A program made the position numbers and the translations under genes. 63,877 bases of DNA, from positions 1 through 63,877 of the forward strand of contig JANXSQ010000263.1 in NCBI GenBank assembly GCA_025356595.1. The letters are read 5' to 3'. Shown in pieces: positions 35,228 to 43,717 of this stretch. The notes under the pieces were generated by a model. It was not told the DNA's origin. It searched no databases and was given only the letters and a program-made list of their open reading frames with translations. Numbering within the stretch: the first letter of the stretch is position 1; each line of letters opens with the position of its first letter. The stretch comes from Janthinobacterium sp. Its GTDB lineage: Bacteria; Pseudomonadota; Gammaproteobacteria; Burkholderiales; Burkholderiaceae_D.

Positions 35228-35385
35228 GGCGCGCCTTATCTATTCGGTTACAAACCCCACATTGTACCGTCCGGGCGCGGCGCCGGCGCCAAAGGAAGCC
35301 CGCCGCGCACGATATAAGCGCAGTGAAATACCAAGATTAGGGTATATTTAACGCTCACCCATGACGCTCGCGCAGCCCCATTCCC

Positions 35386-36003
35386 ATGCCTAATATGACC
35401 TCCCGCCTGACCCGATGGCTGCGCCTGAGCCTCCTGCTGGGCGTCGTCGCCGGCGTGCTCTCGGGCTGCGGCTACAACCAGTTCCAGAACAAGGACGAGG
35501 CCACCAAGGCCGCCTGGGGCGAGGTGGTCAACCAGTACCAGCGCCGCGCCGACCTGATCCCGAACCTGGTCAACACCGTCAAGGGCTACGCCACCCACGA
35601 GCGCGAAACATTGGAGGCGGTCACGCGCGCGCGCGCCGCCGCCACCAGCTTCCAGATCACCCCGGAGGTGCTCAACGACCCGGCCGCCTTCCAGAAATTC
35701 CAGGCGGTGCAGGGACAGTTGTCGTCCGCCCTGTCGCGCCTGATGGCGGTGTCGGAAAAATACCCGGACCTGAAGGCCGACACCAGCTTCCGCGACCTAC
35801 AGTCGCAACTGGAGGGCACGGAGAACCGCATCACCGTGGCGCGCCAGCGCTACATCGTCGCCGTGCAGGAATACAATGTGCTGACGCGCAGCTTCCCCAA
35901 CAACCTGACGGCGATGATGTTCGGCTACAAGGTCAAGCCCTCCTTCACGGTCGAGAACGAAAAGGCGATTTCGACCGCGCCCACCGTCAACTTCGGCAAG
36001 TAA
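35386..36003 (+). CDS. lemA: LemA-family lipoprotein
   Basis: 205 residues. The N-terminus is a lipoprotein signal ending in the lipobox LSGC. The LemA core follows: NKDEATKAAWGEVVNQYQRR, ADLIPNLVNTVKGYA and the long helical hairpin. The tail VKPSFTVENEKAISTAPTVN is typical. LemA proteins are membrane-attached and of unclear function but nearly always sit beside TPM-domain genes, as here (the next gene starts two bases after the stop). Confidence 0.92.
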   Translation: MPNMTSRLTRWLRLSLLLGVVAGVLSGCGYNQFQNKDEATKAAWGEVVNQYQRRADLIPNLVNTVKGYATHERETLEAVTRARAAATSFQITPEVLNDPAAFQKFQAVQGQLSSALSRLMAVSEKYPDLKADTSFRDLQSQLEGTENRITVARQRYIVAVQEYNVLTRSFPNNLTAMMFGYKVKPSFTVENEKAISTAPTVNFGK

Positions 36004-36004
36004 G

Positions 36005-36829
36005 ATGCACGCGCCGCGCGCCCTGGCCGCGTTCCTGCTGACACTGGGCCTGCTGCTGGCCGGCCTGGCCGGCGCGCAAGCGCTGCAGGCCGTGCCGCCG
36101 CTGCGCGCCCACGTCACCGACAACGCCGGCATGCTCGACGCCAGACAGCACGCCGCGCTGGAAGGCGTGCTGAGCGACTACGAGGCGAAGACCGGCAGCC
36201 AGATCGCCGTCCTGCTGGTGGCCAGCACGGCGCCGGAAGCCATCGAGCAGTACAGCATCCGCGTCACCGACGCCTGGAAGCTGGGCCGCAAGGGCGTCGA
36301 CGACGGCGTGCTGCTGCTGGTGGCGAAGGACAATCCGCCGGCGCTGCGGCGCCTGCGCATCGAGGCCGGGCGCGGCGTGCAGGGCGTGCTGACGGACGCG
36401 CAGTCGAAGCGCGTGCTGCAGGACGTGATCGCGCCGCACTTCCGCCAGAACGATTACTACGGCGGCCTGGTGGCCGGCGTCGGCGCGCTGGCCACGCTGC
36501 TGAACCAGGAACAATTCCCCGCCGCGGCCCAGCCCGCCCAGGCGGCCATGGGCGGCGCCGGCCCCGCCGCGTTCTGGGTTCCCCTGCTGCTGTTCGCCGT
36601 GCTGACCCTGGCGGCCATCCTGCGTTCGCGCGGCGGGCCGCGCCTGAACCGCAGCGGCTGGAGCCGCGACGCCAGCGGCGTGCTGCTGGGCGCCGCCTTG
36701 GGCAGCGCCTTGGGCCATCGCGGCGGCTTCGGCGGCGGTGGCGGCTTCGGTGGCGGCGGTGGCGGTGGCGGCGGCTTTGGCGGCGGCGGCGGCGGTTTCG
36801 ACGGCGGCGGCGCCTCGGGGAACTGGTGA
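36005..36829 (+). CDS. TPM-domain (YgcG-like) membrane protein with Gly-rich tail
   Basis: 274 residues: a signal peptide (to about residue 28), the TPM domain (HVTDNAGMLDARQHAALEGV through VLQDVIAPHFRQNDYYGGLV), a membrane helix (FWVPLLLFAVLTLAAILRS) and a long tail almost wholly of Gly and Phe ending FDGGGASGNW, as in most YgcG/TPM proteins. It is coupled to lemA upstream and overlaps the next TPM gene by one base, so the three form an operon, probably for an envelope process. Confidence 0.9.
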   Translation: MHAPRALAAFLLTLGLLLAGLAGAQALQAVPPLRAHVTDNAGMLDARQHAALEGVLSDYEAKTGSQIAVLLVASTAPEAIEQYSIRVTDAWKLGRKGVDDGVLLLVAKDNPPALRRLRIEAGRGVQGVLTDAQSKRVLQDVIAPHFRQNDYYGGLVAGVGALATLLNQEQFPAAAQPAQAAMGGAGPAAFWVPLLLFAVLTLAAILRSRGGPRLNRSGWSRDASGVLLGAALGSALGHRGGFGGGGGFGGGGGGGGGFGGGGGGFDGGGASGNW

Positions 36830-37350
36830 TGGACGCGCCCACCTCCTTCATCGGCCGTTGCCGGCGCTACCTGCGCCATATCTTCAGCACGGCGGCGGCC
36901 GGCCGGCGCGCCTTCCCGCCCGCGACGCTGCGCGCCATCGAAACGGCCATCGGCCAGGGCGAGCTGCTGCACCGGGCCGAAGTGCGCCTGATCCTCGAAG
37001 CCTCTCTCGGCATGAACGAGGTCTTCCACGACGTCAGCAACCGCCAGCGCGCGCTGGCCCTGTTCGCCCATTACGGCGTGTGGGACACCGAGGAAAACTG
37101 CGGCGTGCTGATCTACGTCAACCTGGCCGAGCGCCAGGTCGACATCGTGGCCGACCGCAATGTCGCCGCCCGCATCGCGCCGGCCGAATGGCAGGCGCTG
37201 TGCCGCACCATGACCAGCGGTTTCGCCGGCGGCGCCTACCACGACAGCACGCTGGCGGCCATCGCCGCCCTGAACGACTTGCTGCGCCGGCACTTCCCCG
37301 CCGACGGCGCGCGGCCCAACGAATTGCCGAACCAGACCATCGTGATCTGA
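36829..37350 (+). CDS. Second TPM-domain protein
   Basis: 173 residues. It lacks a signal peptide and keeps the TPM domain: LRAIETAIGQGELLHRAEVR, the VWDTEENCGVLIYVNLAERQ strand and DIVADRNVAARIAP. It overlaps the upstream gene's stop at ATGA. Small TPM proteins of this kind accompany LemA/YgcG pairs and may be cytoplasmic partners. Confidence 0.88.
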   Translation: MDAPTSFIGRCRRYLRHIFSTAAAGRRAFPPATLRAIETAIGQGELLHRAEVRLILEASLGMNEVFHDVSNRQRALALFAHYGVWDTEENCGVLIYVNLAERQVDIVADRNVAARIAPAEWQALCRTMTSGFAGGAYHDSTLAAIAALNDLLRRHFPADGARPNELPNQTIVI

Positions 37351-37386
37351 GCCGCCGGCCCTCCTTGCGCGCATAGGAAACGAAGA

Positions 37387-38151
37387 ATGAAATTAGCCCA
37401 CAAAGTCGCGATCGTCACCGGCGCCACCCAAGGCATCGGCCTGGCCTGCGCGCAACGCCTGATCGGCGAAGGGGCCAGCGTGATGCTGGCCGACATACAG
37501 CCGCTGGGCGCCGAATGCGCCGCCGCGCTGGGCGGGCAGGCGGCCTTCTTCATCGCCGACGTGAGCCAGAAGGCCGACGTCGACGCCCTCGTCGCGGCCA
37601 CGCTGGCGCGCTTCGGCCGCGTCGACATCCTGGTGAACAACGCCGGCGTCACCCACGCCGCCGATTTCCTCGACGTCACAGAGGAGGATTTCGACCGCGT
37701 CATGCGCATCAACCTGAAATCGATGTTCCTGTGCGGCCAGGCGGTGGCGCGCGAAATGGTCAAGCAAGGCAGCGGCTGCATTATCAATATGTCCAGCGTC
37801 AACGCCGAACTGGCCATTCCCAACCAGGTGCCGTATGTCGTCTCGAAGGGCGCCATCAACCAGTTGACCAAGGTCATGGCCTTGAACCTGGCGCCGCACG
37901 GCGTGCGCGTGAACGGCATCGGCCCCGGCACGATTCTGACGGAACTGGCCAGGAAGGCGGTCCTGTCCAGCCCCGAGGCGCGCCACACCATCCTCTCGCG
38001 CACGCCGCTGGGACGCTGCGGCGAGCCCGCCGAGGTGGCCGCCATCGCCGCCTTCCTGGCCAGCGACGACGCCAGTTACATGACGGGCCAGACCATGTAT
38101 GTCGACGGCGGCCGCCTGGCGCTCAATTACACGGTGCCGGTGCTGGAATGA
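37387..38151 (+). CDS. Short-chain dehydrogenase/reductase
   Basis: 254 residues of classical SDR: cofactor motif TGATQGIGLA, NNAG in LVNNAGVTHAAD, and the catalytic Ser with YVVSK (YxxxK). The Rossmann Asp in MLADIQPLG suggests NAD(H) preference. It ends in the family's YMTGQTMYVDGGRLALNY. The substrate is unknown. It starts 36 bases after the TPM gene but reads as a separate function. Confidence 0.92.
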   Translation: MKLAHKVAIVTGATQGIGLACAQRLIGEGASVMLADIQPLGAECAAALGGQAAFFIADVSQKADVDALVAATLARFGRVDILVNNAGVTHAADFLDVTEEDFDRVMRINLKSMFLCGQAVAREMVKQGSGCIINMSSVNAELAIPNQVPYVVSKGAINQLTKVMALNLAPHGVRVNGIGPGTILTELARKAVLSSPEARHTILSRTPLGRCGEPAEVAAIAAFLASDDASYMTGQTMYVDGGRLALNYTVPVLE

Positions 38152-38207
38152 AGCGCGGCGCGCATATAGATATTCGCAAAACGTATGTCTGGTATCAAAA
38201 ACAACAA

Positions 38208-38237
38208 TTAGACATATATGTGGCGACGCAGCATAAT
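38208..38237 (+). promoter_or_regulatory. Promoter of the candidate small RNA
   Basis: TTAGAC (38208-38213), an 18-base spacer and CATAAT (38232-38237). The predicted start is about 38244. Confidence 0.5.
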
Positions 38238-38243
38238 GCATCT

Positions 38244-38306
38244 GTCTCCACTATTCTCCTCCAAGAAAATAGTTTTAAGCCCGCTTTAACCAGCGGGCTT
38301 TTTTTT
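38244..38306 (+). ncRNA. Candidate small RNA with anti-Shine-Dalgarno loop
   Basis: About 63 bases between a promoter and a strong terminator, with no open frame of substance. Its 5' half forms a hairpin, ACTATT / AATAGT, whose 12-base loop contains CTCCTCC, the perfect complement of a Shine-Dalgarno sequence. The 3' half is the terminator stem AAGCCCGCT / AGCGGGCTT with eight Ts. Loops with CUCCUCC are known from alphaproteobacterial 'cuckoo' small RNAs that block translation starts; this is a possible analogue. It was predicted by eye only. Confidence 0.5.
38277..38306 (+). terminator. Strong intrinsic terminator
   Basis: A perfect 9-bp stem AAGCCCGCT / AGCGGGCTT with a TTAACC loop and eight Ts. 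It ends the candidate small RNA and the SDR transcript. The stem's core is repeated at 38556-38583. Confidence 0.9.
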
Positions 38307-38672
38307 GACTATTTTCCGGCGCGGGATCAAGTTCCCCCTATTAAACGATTCATTGTGCCGTGTCATGCCCCTGTCACGTTCAGGCGCTATGCTTGTCACA
38401 TCTGCGGTACACGCACCCGATATGCGTGATCGCGGCCAGGTGTGCCGGTTGCTAACTCTAGTAATCGGCGCACCAACACCCATTTCGGCCGCCGCGCACA
38501 AGCTTGGCGCGGCGGCTCCGGTTTCCGGCTCTTGACCCATTTTTTTGGGTTTTTCGCCCGCTTTCACCAGCGGGCTTTTTTTTGCCCGGCGAACGGAAAA
38601 AACCGCCATCCCCGCAGTTGCGGGGGCGACGGCATGGTATCGTTGCCAACTTTCAAACCACTTCCCCTTATC
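38307..38672 (+). other. Structured leader region before the VanZ-family gene
   Basis: 366 bases without a credible gene. A 10-bp GC hairpin GCCGCCGCGC / GCGCGGCGGC lies at 38488-38516. Then come a small hairpin ACCCA / TGGGT with Ts (38535-38554) and a full terminator at 38556-38583, all before the VanZ ATG at 38673. This could be a second small RNA or an attenuated leader. Confidence 0.45.
38556..38583 (+). terminator. Intrinsic terminator upstream of the VanZ-family gene
   Basis: GCCCGCT / AGCGGGC with a TTCACC loop and eight Ts. It shares stem and U-tract with the terminator at 38277-38306, so one may be a copy of the other. Confidence 0.85.
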
Positions 38673-39083
38673 ATGCGCGCCACACCGATCGCCCTGCTCA
38701 TCGATTCCCGCTACGCCGCCCTGCGCTACCGCTGCGCCATCGCGCTGTATCTGCTGATACTGATACTGGGATCGGTGCCGGGCGCGCGCGACGACATCGG
38801 CCACGTCGCGTCGGGCCTGGTGCTGCACTCGATCGCCTATGCCGGCCTGACCTTCCTCTTGTTCAGCGGCACGCAGGGCACGCCGACGCGGCGCGCCCTG
38901 CAGTCGGTGGCGACGATCGTGTTAATGGGGGCGCTCGACGAGGTGGTGCAGAGTTTCGTGCCGTATCGCAACGGCGCGGTGTCGGACTGGCTGGTCGACT
39001 GCAGCGCCAGCGCCGTCGCAGGCTTACTGTTGTGGGCCTTCTGGCCGCGCATGGAACGCGCCTGGCAGCGCCGGCCGGCCTAG
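38673..39083 (+). CDS. VanZ-family membrane protein
   Basis: 136 residues with four membrane helices: YRCAIALYLLILILGSVPGA, a HIASGLVLHSIAYAG-like second segment (DIGHVASGLVLHSIAYAGL), and MGALDEVVQSFVPYRNGAVS, the VanZ-like signature DExxQxFxxxRxxxxxDxxxN. VanZ-like proteins are common and their link to teicoplanin resistance is special to VanZ itself, so no resistance is claimed. ATG at 38673. Confidence 0.85.
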   Translation: MRATPIALLIDSRYAALRYRCAIALYLLILILGSVPGARDDIGHVASGLVLHSIAYAGLTFLLFSGTQGTPTRRALQSVATIVLMGALDEVVQSFVPYRNGAVSDWLVDCSASAVAGLLLWAFWPRMERAWQRRPA

Positions 39084-39379
39084 TCCGGCGCGGCGCCGTC
39101 GTGCTGATCAAACTGCCGGCGCGCCTGGCCGATGTGCTCGCGCAGGCCGATCTTGCGCAACAACACACTCGTCTGGCGCCGGCTCTCCGCCGCCGCCGCC
39201 ATGCCGCCGCTGGCCCGCTTGACGCTGCGCCGCATCTCCACCATCTGCTCTGTTTTGGCCAGCCGCACCAAGGCCTGCAAAGCCTGCGCAAGAAGGTAAT
39301 GCTGGCGCGGCTCAGGCGCCGAACCGTACACCGCGACAATCAACTCATCGATCGTGTCAGCGCTTGTCTGTGTATGCAT
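39080..39379 (-). CDS. Small helical protein of unknown function
   Basis: 99 residues beginning MHTQTSADTIDELIVAVYGS. It has a long central helix (HYLLAQALQALVRLAKTEQM) and a basic-acidic tail ending GAAPD. No signal peptide and no recognised family. Convergent with the VanZ gene, overlapping its stop by four bases. Confidence 0.6.
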   Translation of the reverse strand: MHTQTSADTIDELIVAVYGSAPEPRQHYLLAQALQALVRLAKTEQMVEMRRSVKRASGGMAAAAESRRQTSVLLRKIGLREHIGQARRQFDQHDGAAPD

Positions 39380-39518
39380 AGCGTCATTCCGGGATTTTCA
39401 AGAGACAAATTATTGCGCCCTCCCCCTCCGGGCGAGTTGACTTTACTCAATCGTTTCAGATTCGGCGCGCCACACAAGCGCCGCATTTTTACAGCGGCTC
39501 CAAAACCGCTGCGGCTCG

Positions 39519-40295
39519 CTAGCGGTAACGCCGCAACATCGCCTCCAGCGTGCCGTCGCCGACGAGGCCGTCGATCGCATGGTTCAGCTCGGCGAGCGAG
39601 ATGCGGCTGTGCGCGGACAAGGCGCATTGCGCCCGGTAGCGCTTGACCAGCAAAGGTGGATGCAAGTCCGGCAAGGCGCCCGTCTTGCGCCGGTAGTCCA
39701 GCTCCAGCCTGGTCATCAAGGCATAGTGGACGCGTCCGGCGGCGATTTTGCGCACATTGTTCTCGCTCGATGGGGCGTCGTCGCGCACGAAGGCGTCGCC
39801 CAGCGCCCGCTCCAGCTCGGGATAGCGATAGCCGAACAGGGTGCCGACCGGATGGCCGGCCAGTTCGGCCAGCGCCGCCGGCCGGCGCACGCTGGGGTCG
39901 GCGATCAGCACATCCTCAAATGGGAAGAACGCCTGGCTCCAGCCCTTGTGCTCGGGCAGCCAGGCCGGCTGGTACAAACACAGCAGATCGGCGCCGCCAT
40001 TCTCCAGCATCGGTTCGATGCGTTTGCGCGGCAACAACAAAAAACGCGGCGCGCGGCCCAGCCTGGCGGCCAGCGCCGCGCCCAATTCCTTGTGCAGGCC
40101 GCCCTGCAGGACGCCGCCATTGATGCGCGCCATGGGCATTTCGGTGCCGGTATCGACCAGCACCACCAGCTCGTCGGCGTGGGCGGGCGCGGCGCCGCAC
40201 AGGGCCAGGCACAGCAGGCAAAACGCCGCTGTGCGCCATTTCTCTGGAAACAATTTCACGTCGGGTAAGACCTTGCGTCTGAAAGAAGGGAACAT
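39519..40295 (-). CDS. Periplasmic solute-binding protein (family 3-like)
   Basis: Up to 258 residues. The signal peptide is around [16 protein letters not shown], cleaving before [20 protein letters not shown]. The mature part has the family-3 binding-protein layout ([20 protein letters not shown], a cross-over region at [20 protein letters not shown]). The ATG at 40295 has AGG abutting it; the GTG at 40259 (VKLFPEKW) may be the true start. No permease or ATPase gene lies near, so it may be an orphan binding or sensor protein. Confidence 0.78.
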   Translation of the reverse strand: MFPSFRRKVLPDVKLFPEKWRTAAFCLLCLALCGAAPAHADELVVLVDTGTEMPMARINGGVLQGGLHKELGAALAARLGRAPRFLLLPRKRIEPMLENGGADLLCLYQPAWLPEHKGWSQAFFPFEDVLIADPSVRRPAALAELAGHPVGTLFGYRYPELERALGDAFVRDDAPSSENNVRKIAAGRVHYALMTRLELDYRRKTGALPDLHPPLLVKRYRAQCALSAHSRISLAELNHAIDGLVGDGTLEAMLRRYR

Positions 40296-40415
40296 CCTGC
40301 CGGCGGCCCGGCGATACTACCCGATCGCCGCGCCCGCCCCGGAGATCCCCCTGCGCTCCACAGGGGATTAACAATTTGCCATTGCCTTTCGGGCGGCCGT
40401 CCCGATATCCCAGAC

Positions 40416-41408
40416 ATGATTCCATTTTCCATACTCGATCTCGCCCCGATCACCGAGGGCGGCAGCGCCGCCGCCTCCTTCCGCAACACCCTGGACCTGG
40501 CGCAGCACGGCGAACGCTGGGGCTACCAGCGTTACTGGCTGGCCGAACACCACGGCATGCCGGGCATCGCCAGCGCCGCCACGGCCGTCGTCATCGCCCA
40601 TGTGGCGGCCGGCACCCAGACCATCCGCGTCGGCGCCGGCGGCATCATGCTGCCGAACCACTCGCCGCTGCTGATCGCCGAACAGTTCGGCACGCTCGAA
40701 GCCCTGTATCCCGGCCGCATCGACCTGGGCCTGGGCCGCGCGCCCGGTTCCGACCAGCACACGGCGCGCGCGCTGCGCCGCAACCTCGATTCCGACGCCG
40801 ACGCCTTCCCGCAGGACGTGCAGGAATTGATCGACTATATGTCGGACGAACCGCGCCAGCGCGTGCTGGCCGTGCCCGGCAAGGGCAGCAAGGTGCCGGT
40901 CTGGATACTCGGCTCGAGCATGTTCGGCGCGCAACTGGCGGCCCACCTGGGCCTGCCCTACGCCTTCGCCTCGCATTTCGCGCCGCAGCAGATGATGCAG
41001 GCGGTGGCCTTCTACCGCGACAACTTCAAGCCCTCGGCGCAACTGGCCAAGCCGCATGTGATGCTGGGCTTTAACGTCTTCGCCGCCGACACGGACGCCG
41101 AGGCGCAGTTGCGCGCGACGTCGATGCAGCAAGCCTTCGTCAACCTGCGCAGCGGCCGCCCGGCGCGCCTGCCGCCGCCCGTGCCCGGCTACCTGGAGAG
41201 CCTGGGGCCGCAGGAAAAGGCCCTGATCGATTCCGTGCTGTCCTGCTCGGCCATCGGCGCGCCCGACACCGTGGCGCGCCAGTTGCGGGCCTTCATCGAG
41301 CGCACCGGCGCCGACGAATTGATGATCACCTCGCAGATCCACGCCCACGAGCACCGGCTGCGCTCGTATGAAATCACGGCGCAGATCCGCCGGGCCGCGC
41401 TGGCCTGA
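40416..41408 (+). CDS. Luciferase-like (LLM) flavin-dependent oxidoreductase
   Basis: 330 residues. [20 protein letters not shown] is the start of the MsnO8-like branch of the LLM family. It continues [35 protein letters not shown] and [20 protein letters not shown], the usual F420/FMN-barrel features. It probably oxidises a small organic molecule using FMNH2; the substrate is unknown. ATG at 40416. Confidence 0.9.
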   Translation: MIPFSILDLAPITEGGSAAASFRNTLDLAQHGERWGYQRYWLAEHHGMPGIASAATAVVIAHVAAGTQTIRVGAGGIMLPNHSPLLIAEQFGTLEALYPGRIDLGLGRAPGSDQHTARALRRNLDSDADAFPQDVQELIDYMSDEPRQRVLAVPGKGSKVPVWILGSSMFGAQLAAHLGLPYAFASHFAPQQMMQAVAFYRDNFKPSAQLAKPHVMLGFNVFAADTDAEAQLRATSMQQAFVNLRSGRPARLPPPVPGYLESLGPQEKALIDSVLSCSAIGAPDTVARQLRAFIERTGADELMITSQIHAHEHRLRSYEITAQIRRAALA

Positions 41409-41462
41409 GCAGCCGCCGCGGGCGCCCGAAAAAGCGCCGCCGGCCGCCCCGCGCGGCGGGCC

Positions 41463-42380
41463 TTACGGCGCCAGGGCGAATTCGGCGTCGTCGCCGAACA
41501 ACTCGGCCAACCAGTCGATGAAGGCGCGCAGCTTGGGCGAAGCCTGGCGCGTGTCCGGATAGATCAGCGACGCCGGCATCGGCACCGGCTTCCACTGCGG
41601 GAAAAGCTCCACCAGCGCGCCGCTGCGCAGGTGGGCGCGCGCTTGGTAGCGCGCCACCTGGATCATGCCCAGGCCGCTCAAGCCGCAATTCAGATACGCC
41701 TCGGCATTGTTCACCGCCACCATGCTCTTCATGGGCAGCGCCACGACCCGGCCGTCGATCTGGAAATCCCAGTCGATGGCGCGCCCGGTGCGGCCGGAAA
41801 AATGGCTCACGGCCAGATGCCCGCCCAGCGCCTCCAGGCTGGCCGGCGCGCCGTGTTCGGCCAGATAGGCGGGCGCCGCGCAGGTGACGAAGTGCAGAGT
41901 GCCGACGCGCCGCCCGATCAGCGAGGAATCCTGCAGATGACCGATGCGCAGCGCGCAATCGATGCCGTCCTGCACCAGATCGACCAGGCGGTCGCCCAGC
42001 GTGATGAGCAGTTCGATGTCTGGATAGCGGCGGCGGAACTCGGGCAGGCGCGGCAGGATCAAGTGATTGCCCAGCCCGCTCGGCAGGTCCAGGCGCAGCC
42101 GGCCCTGCGGACTGCGCACGCTCTGCCCGCGCAGCGAGTGTTCCGCCCGCTCGATCTCGGCCAGGATGCGTACGCACTGCTCGAAATAATCGGCGCCGTC
42201 CGGCGTCAGCGACAGGCGCCGCGTGCTGCGCTGCAGTAAACGCGTGCCGAGGAAGGCCTCCAGATTCTGCAGGGTCGCCGTCAGCGAGGCGCGCGGCAGG
42301 TTCAGCGTCTCGGCCGCCCGGGAAAAACTATTGGCTTCGACAATACGCACAAAGGTGTGCATAGCCTTCAAACGGTCCAT
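41463..42380 (-). CDS. LysR-family transcriptional regulator
   Basis: 305 residues: MDRLKAMHTFVRIVEANSFS and RAAETLNLPRASLTATLQNL make the winged helix. The effector domain shows LRLDLPSGLGNHLILPRLPE and GIDCALRIGHLQDSSLIGRR, as in the CrgA/AaeR-like group. It is divergent from an MFS gene, with a LysR-type inverted repeat between them. Confidence 0.92.
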   Translation of the reverse strand: MDRLKAMHTFVRIVEANSFSRAAETLNLPRASLTATLQNLEAFLGTRLLQRSTRRLSLTPDGADYFEQCVRILAEIERAEHSLRGQSVRSPQGRLRLDLPSGLGNHLILPRLPEFRRRYPDIELLITLGDRLVDLVQDGIDCALRIGHLQDSSLIGRRVGTLHFVTCAAPAYLAEHGAPASLEALGGHLAVSHFSGRTGRAIDWDFQIDGRVVALPMKSMVAVNNAEAYLNCGLSGLGMIQVARYQARAHLRSGALVELFPQWKPVPMPASLIYPDTRQASPKLRAFIDWLAELFGDDAEFALAP

Positions 42381-42396
42381 GCCGCCCTCCCATTTT

Positions 42397-42413
42397 GTTC
42401 ATATTAAACGAAC
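42397..42413. promoter_or_regulatory. Candidate LysR operator
   Basis: GTTC-N9-GAAC lies in the 118-base divergent spacer between the LysR gene and the MFS gene, close to the lysR start, the usual place for an autoregulatory site. Confidence 0.45.
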
Positions 42414-42498
42414 AGTGTATGCGTATTATGCGGTAATTATCTTAAGACGCTGAAAGCCTACAATTGCGTCCTCACCCATGATCTGAAGCAACGCAACC

Positions 42499-43713
42499 AT
42501 GACAACAGCCGCACCCGCATTCGACGGCAACACCCTGCTCACCCCCGGCCGCATGCTGCTGTTCGCGCTGGCGGCCGGCGTGCTGGTCGCCAGCCTGTAC
42601 TACGTCCAGCCGCTGACCTCGCTATTGGCGCTCTCCTTCCGGGTCAGCGCCACGCGCGCCGGCTACCTCGTCACCGCCACGCAGATCGGCTACGTGCTGG
42701 GCATCGTCTTCCTGGTGCCGCTCAGCGACGTGCTGAACCGGCGGCAACTGCTGTCGTACATGCTGCTCGGAAAAATCGCCGCCCTGCTGCTGGCGGCGGG
42801 CAGCCAGAGCTTCGCCGTCTTCGCCCTCGCCAGCGTGCTGATGGGCATCACCTCGAGCGCGCTGATGGTGGTGACGGCGATGATCGCCTCCTACGCCCCC
42901 GACCACAGCCGCGGCCGCCTGGTGGGCAGCGTCATGACCGGGCTGCTGCTCGGCATCCTGCTGGCGCGCACCGTCGCCGGCGTCATCGCCCAGCTCAGCG
43001 GCGGCTGGCGTCCGGTCTACCTGCTGGCCGCGCTGGCCGTCGCGGCCCTGCTGCTGATGCTGCGCGCCATCCTGCCGGACGAGGCGCCGCGCGGCAAGTT
43101 GCGCTATGCCAGGCTGCTGGCCTCGCTGGCCGACATCATCCGCGCCGAACCGCTGCTGCGCCAGCGCGCCCTCTTCGCCGGCCTCGGCCTGGGCACCTTC
43201 AGCGTCTTCTGGACCGGCCTGACCTTCCTGCTCAGCGGCGCGCCCTACCACTACACGGAAATGCAGATCGGCCTGTTCGGCCTGGTCGGCGCGGCCGGCG
43301 CGCTGGCCGCCCACGGCGCCGGCCGCCTGGCCGACCGCGGCCACGCCGCCCGCCTGACCTGGTTGCTGATCGCCGCCGCGCTGCTCTCCTGGCTGTGCAT
43401 CGCCTTCGGCGCGCAATCGCTGACGGCCCTGATCGCCGGCGTGCTGCTGCTCGACATCGGCGTCATGGGCCTGCAGGTGACGCACCAGTCGGTCATCTAC
43501 ACACTGGCGCCGCACGCCCGCGCCCGCGTCACCACCGTCTTCATCGCCGGCGGCTTCATCGGCGCGGCGACCGGCTCCGGCCTGGCCAGCGCCGGCTTCG
43601 CCGCCGGCGGCTGGCCGCTGCTGTGCGCCATCGGCGCCGCCATGCCCTTGCTGATGCTGCTGGTCTGGATCGGGCACCGCGCGCGCCTGCGCCGCGGCGC
43701 GCTCGGCGCCTGA
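42499..43713 (+). CDS. MFS exporter
   Basis: 404 residues, twelve membrane helices. GRMLLFALAAGVLVASLYYV and QPLTSLLALSF open the protein, and the DVLNRRQLLSYMLLGKIAAL loop follows helix 2. It is similar in style to YnfM/AraJ efflux proteins. The divergent LysR is the likely regulator. Substrate unknown. Confidence 0.87.
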   Translation: MTTAAPAFDGNTLLTPGRMLLFALAAGVLVASLYYVQPLTSLLALSFRVSATRAGYLVTATQIGYVLGIVFLVPLSDVLNRRQLLSYMLLGKIAALLLAAGSQSFAVFALASVLMGITSSALMVVTAMIASYAPDHSRGRLVGSVMTGLLLGILLARTVAGVIAQLSGGWRPVYLLAALAVAALLLMLRAILPDEAPRGKLRYARLLASLADIIRAEPLLRQRALFAGLGLGTFSVFWTGLTFLLSGAPYHYTEMQIGLFGLVGAAGALAAHGAGRLADRGHAARLTWLLIAAALLSWLCIAFGAQSLTALIAGVLLLDIGVMGLQVTHQSVIYTLAPHARARVTTVFIAGGFIGAATGSGLASAGFAAGGWPLLCAIGAAMPLLMLLVWIGHRARLRRGALGA

Positions 43714-43717
43714 GGGA

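Noticed and set aside
38305..38535. A 76-codon frame after the candidate small RNA
   Set aside because: It runs through terminator and hairpin sequences, has no ribosome site, and its product is unlike a protein.
38673..39083. Glycopeptide resistance from the VanZ-family gene
   Set aside because: VanZ-like proteins are widespread, and none of the other van genes is present.
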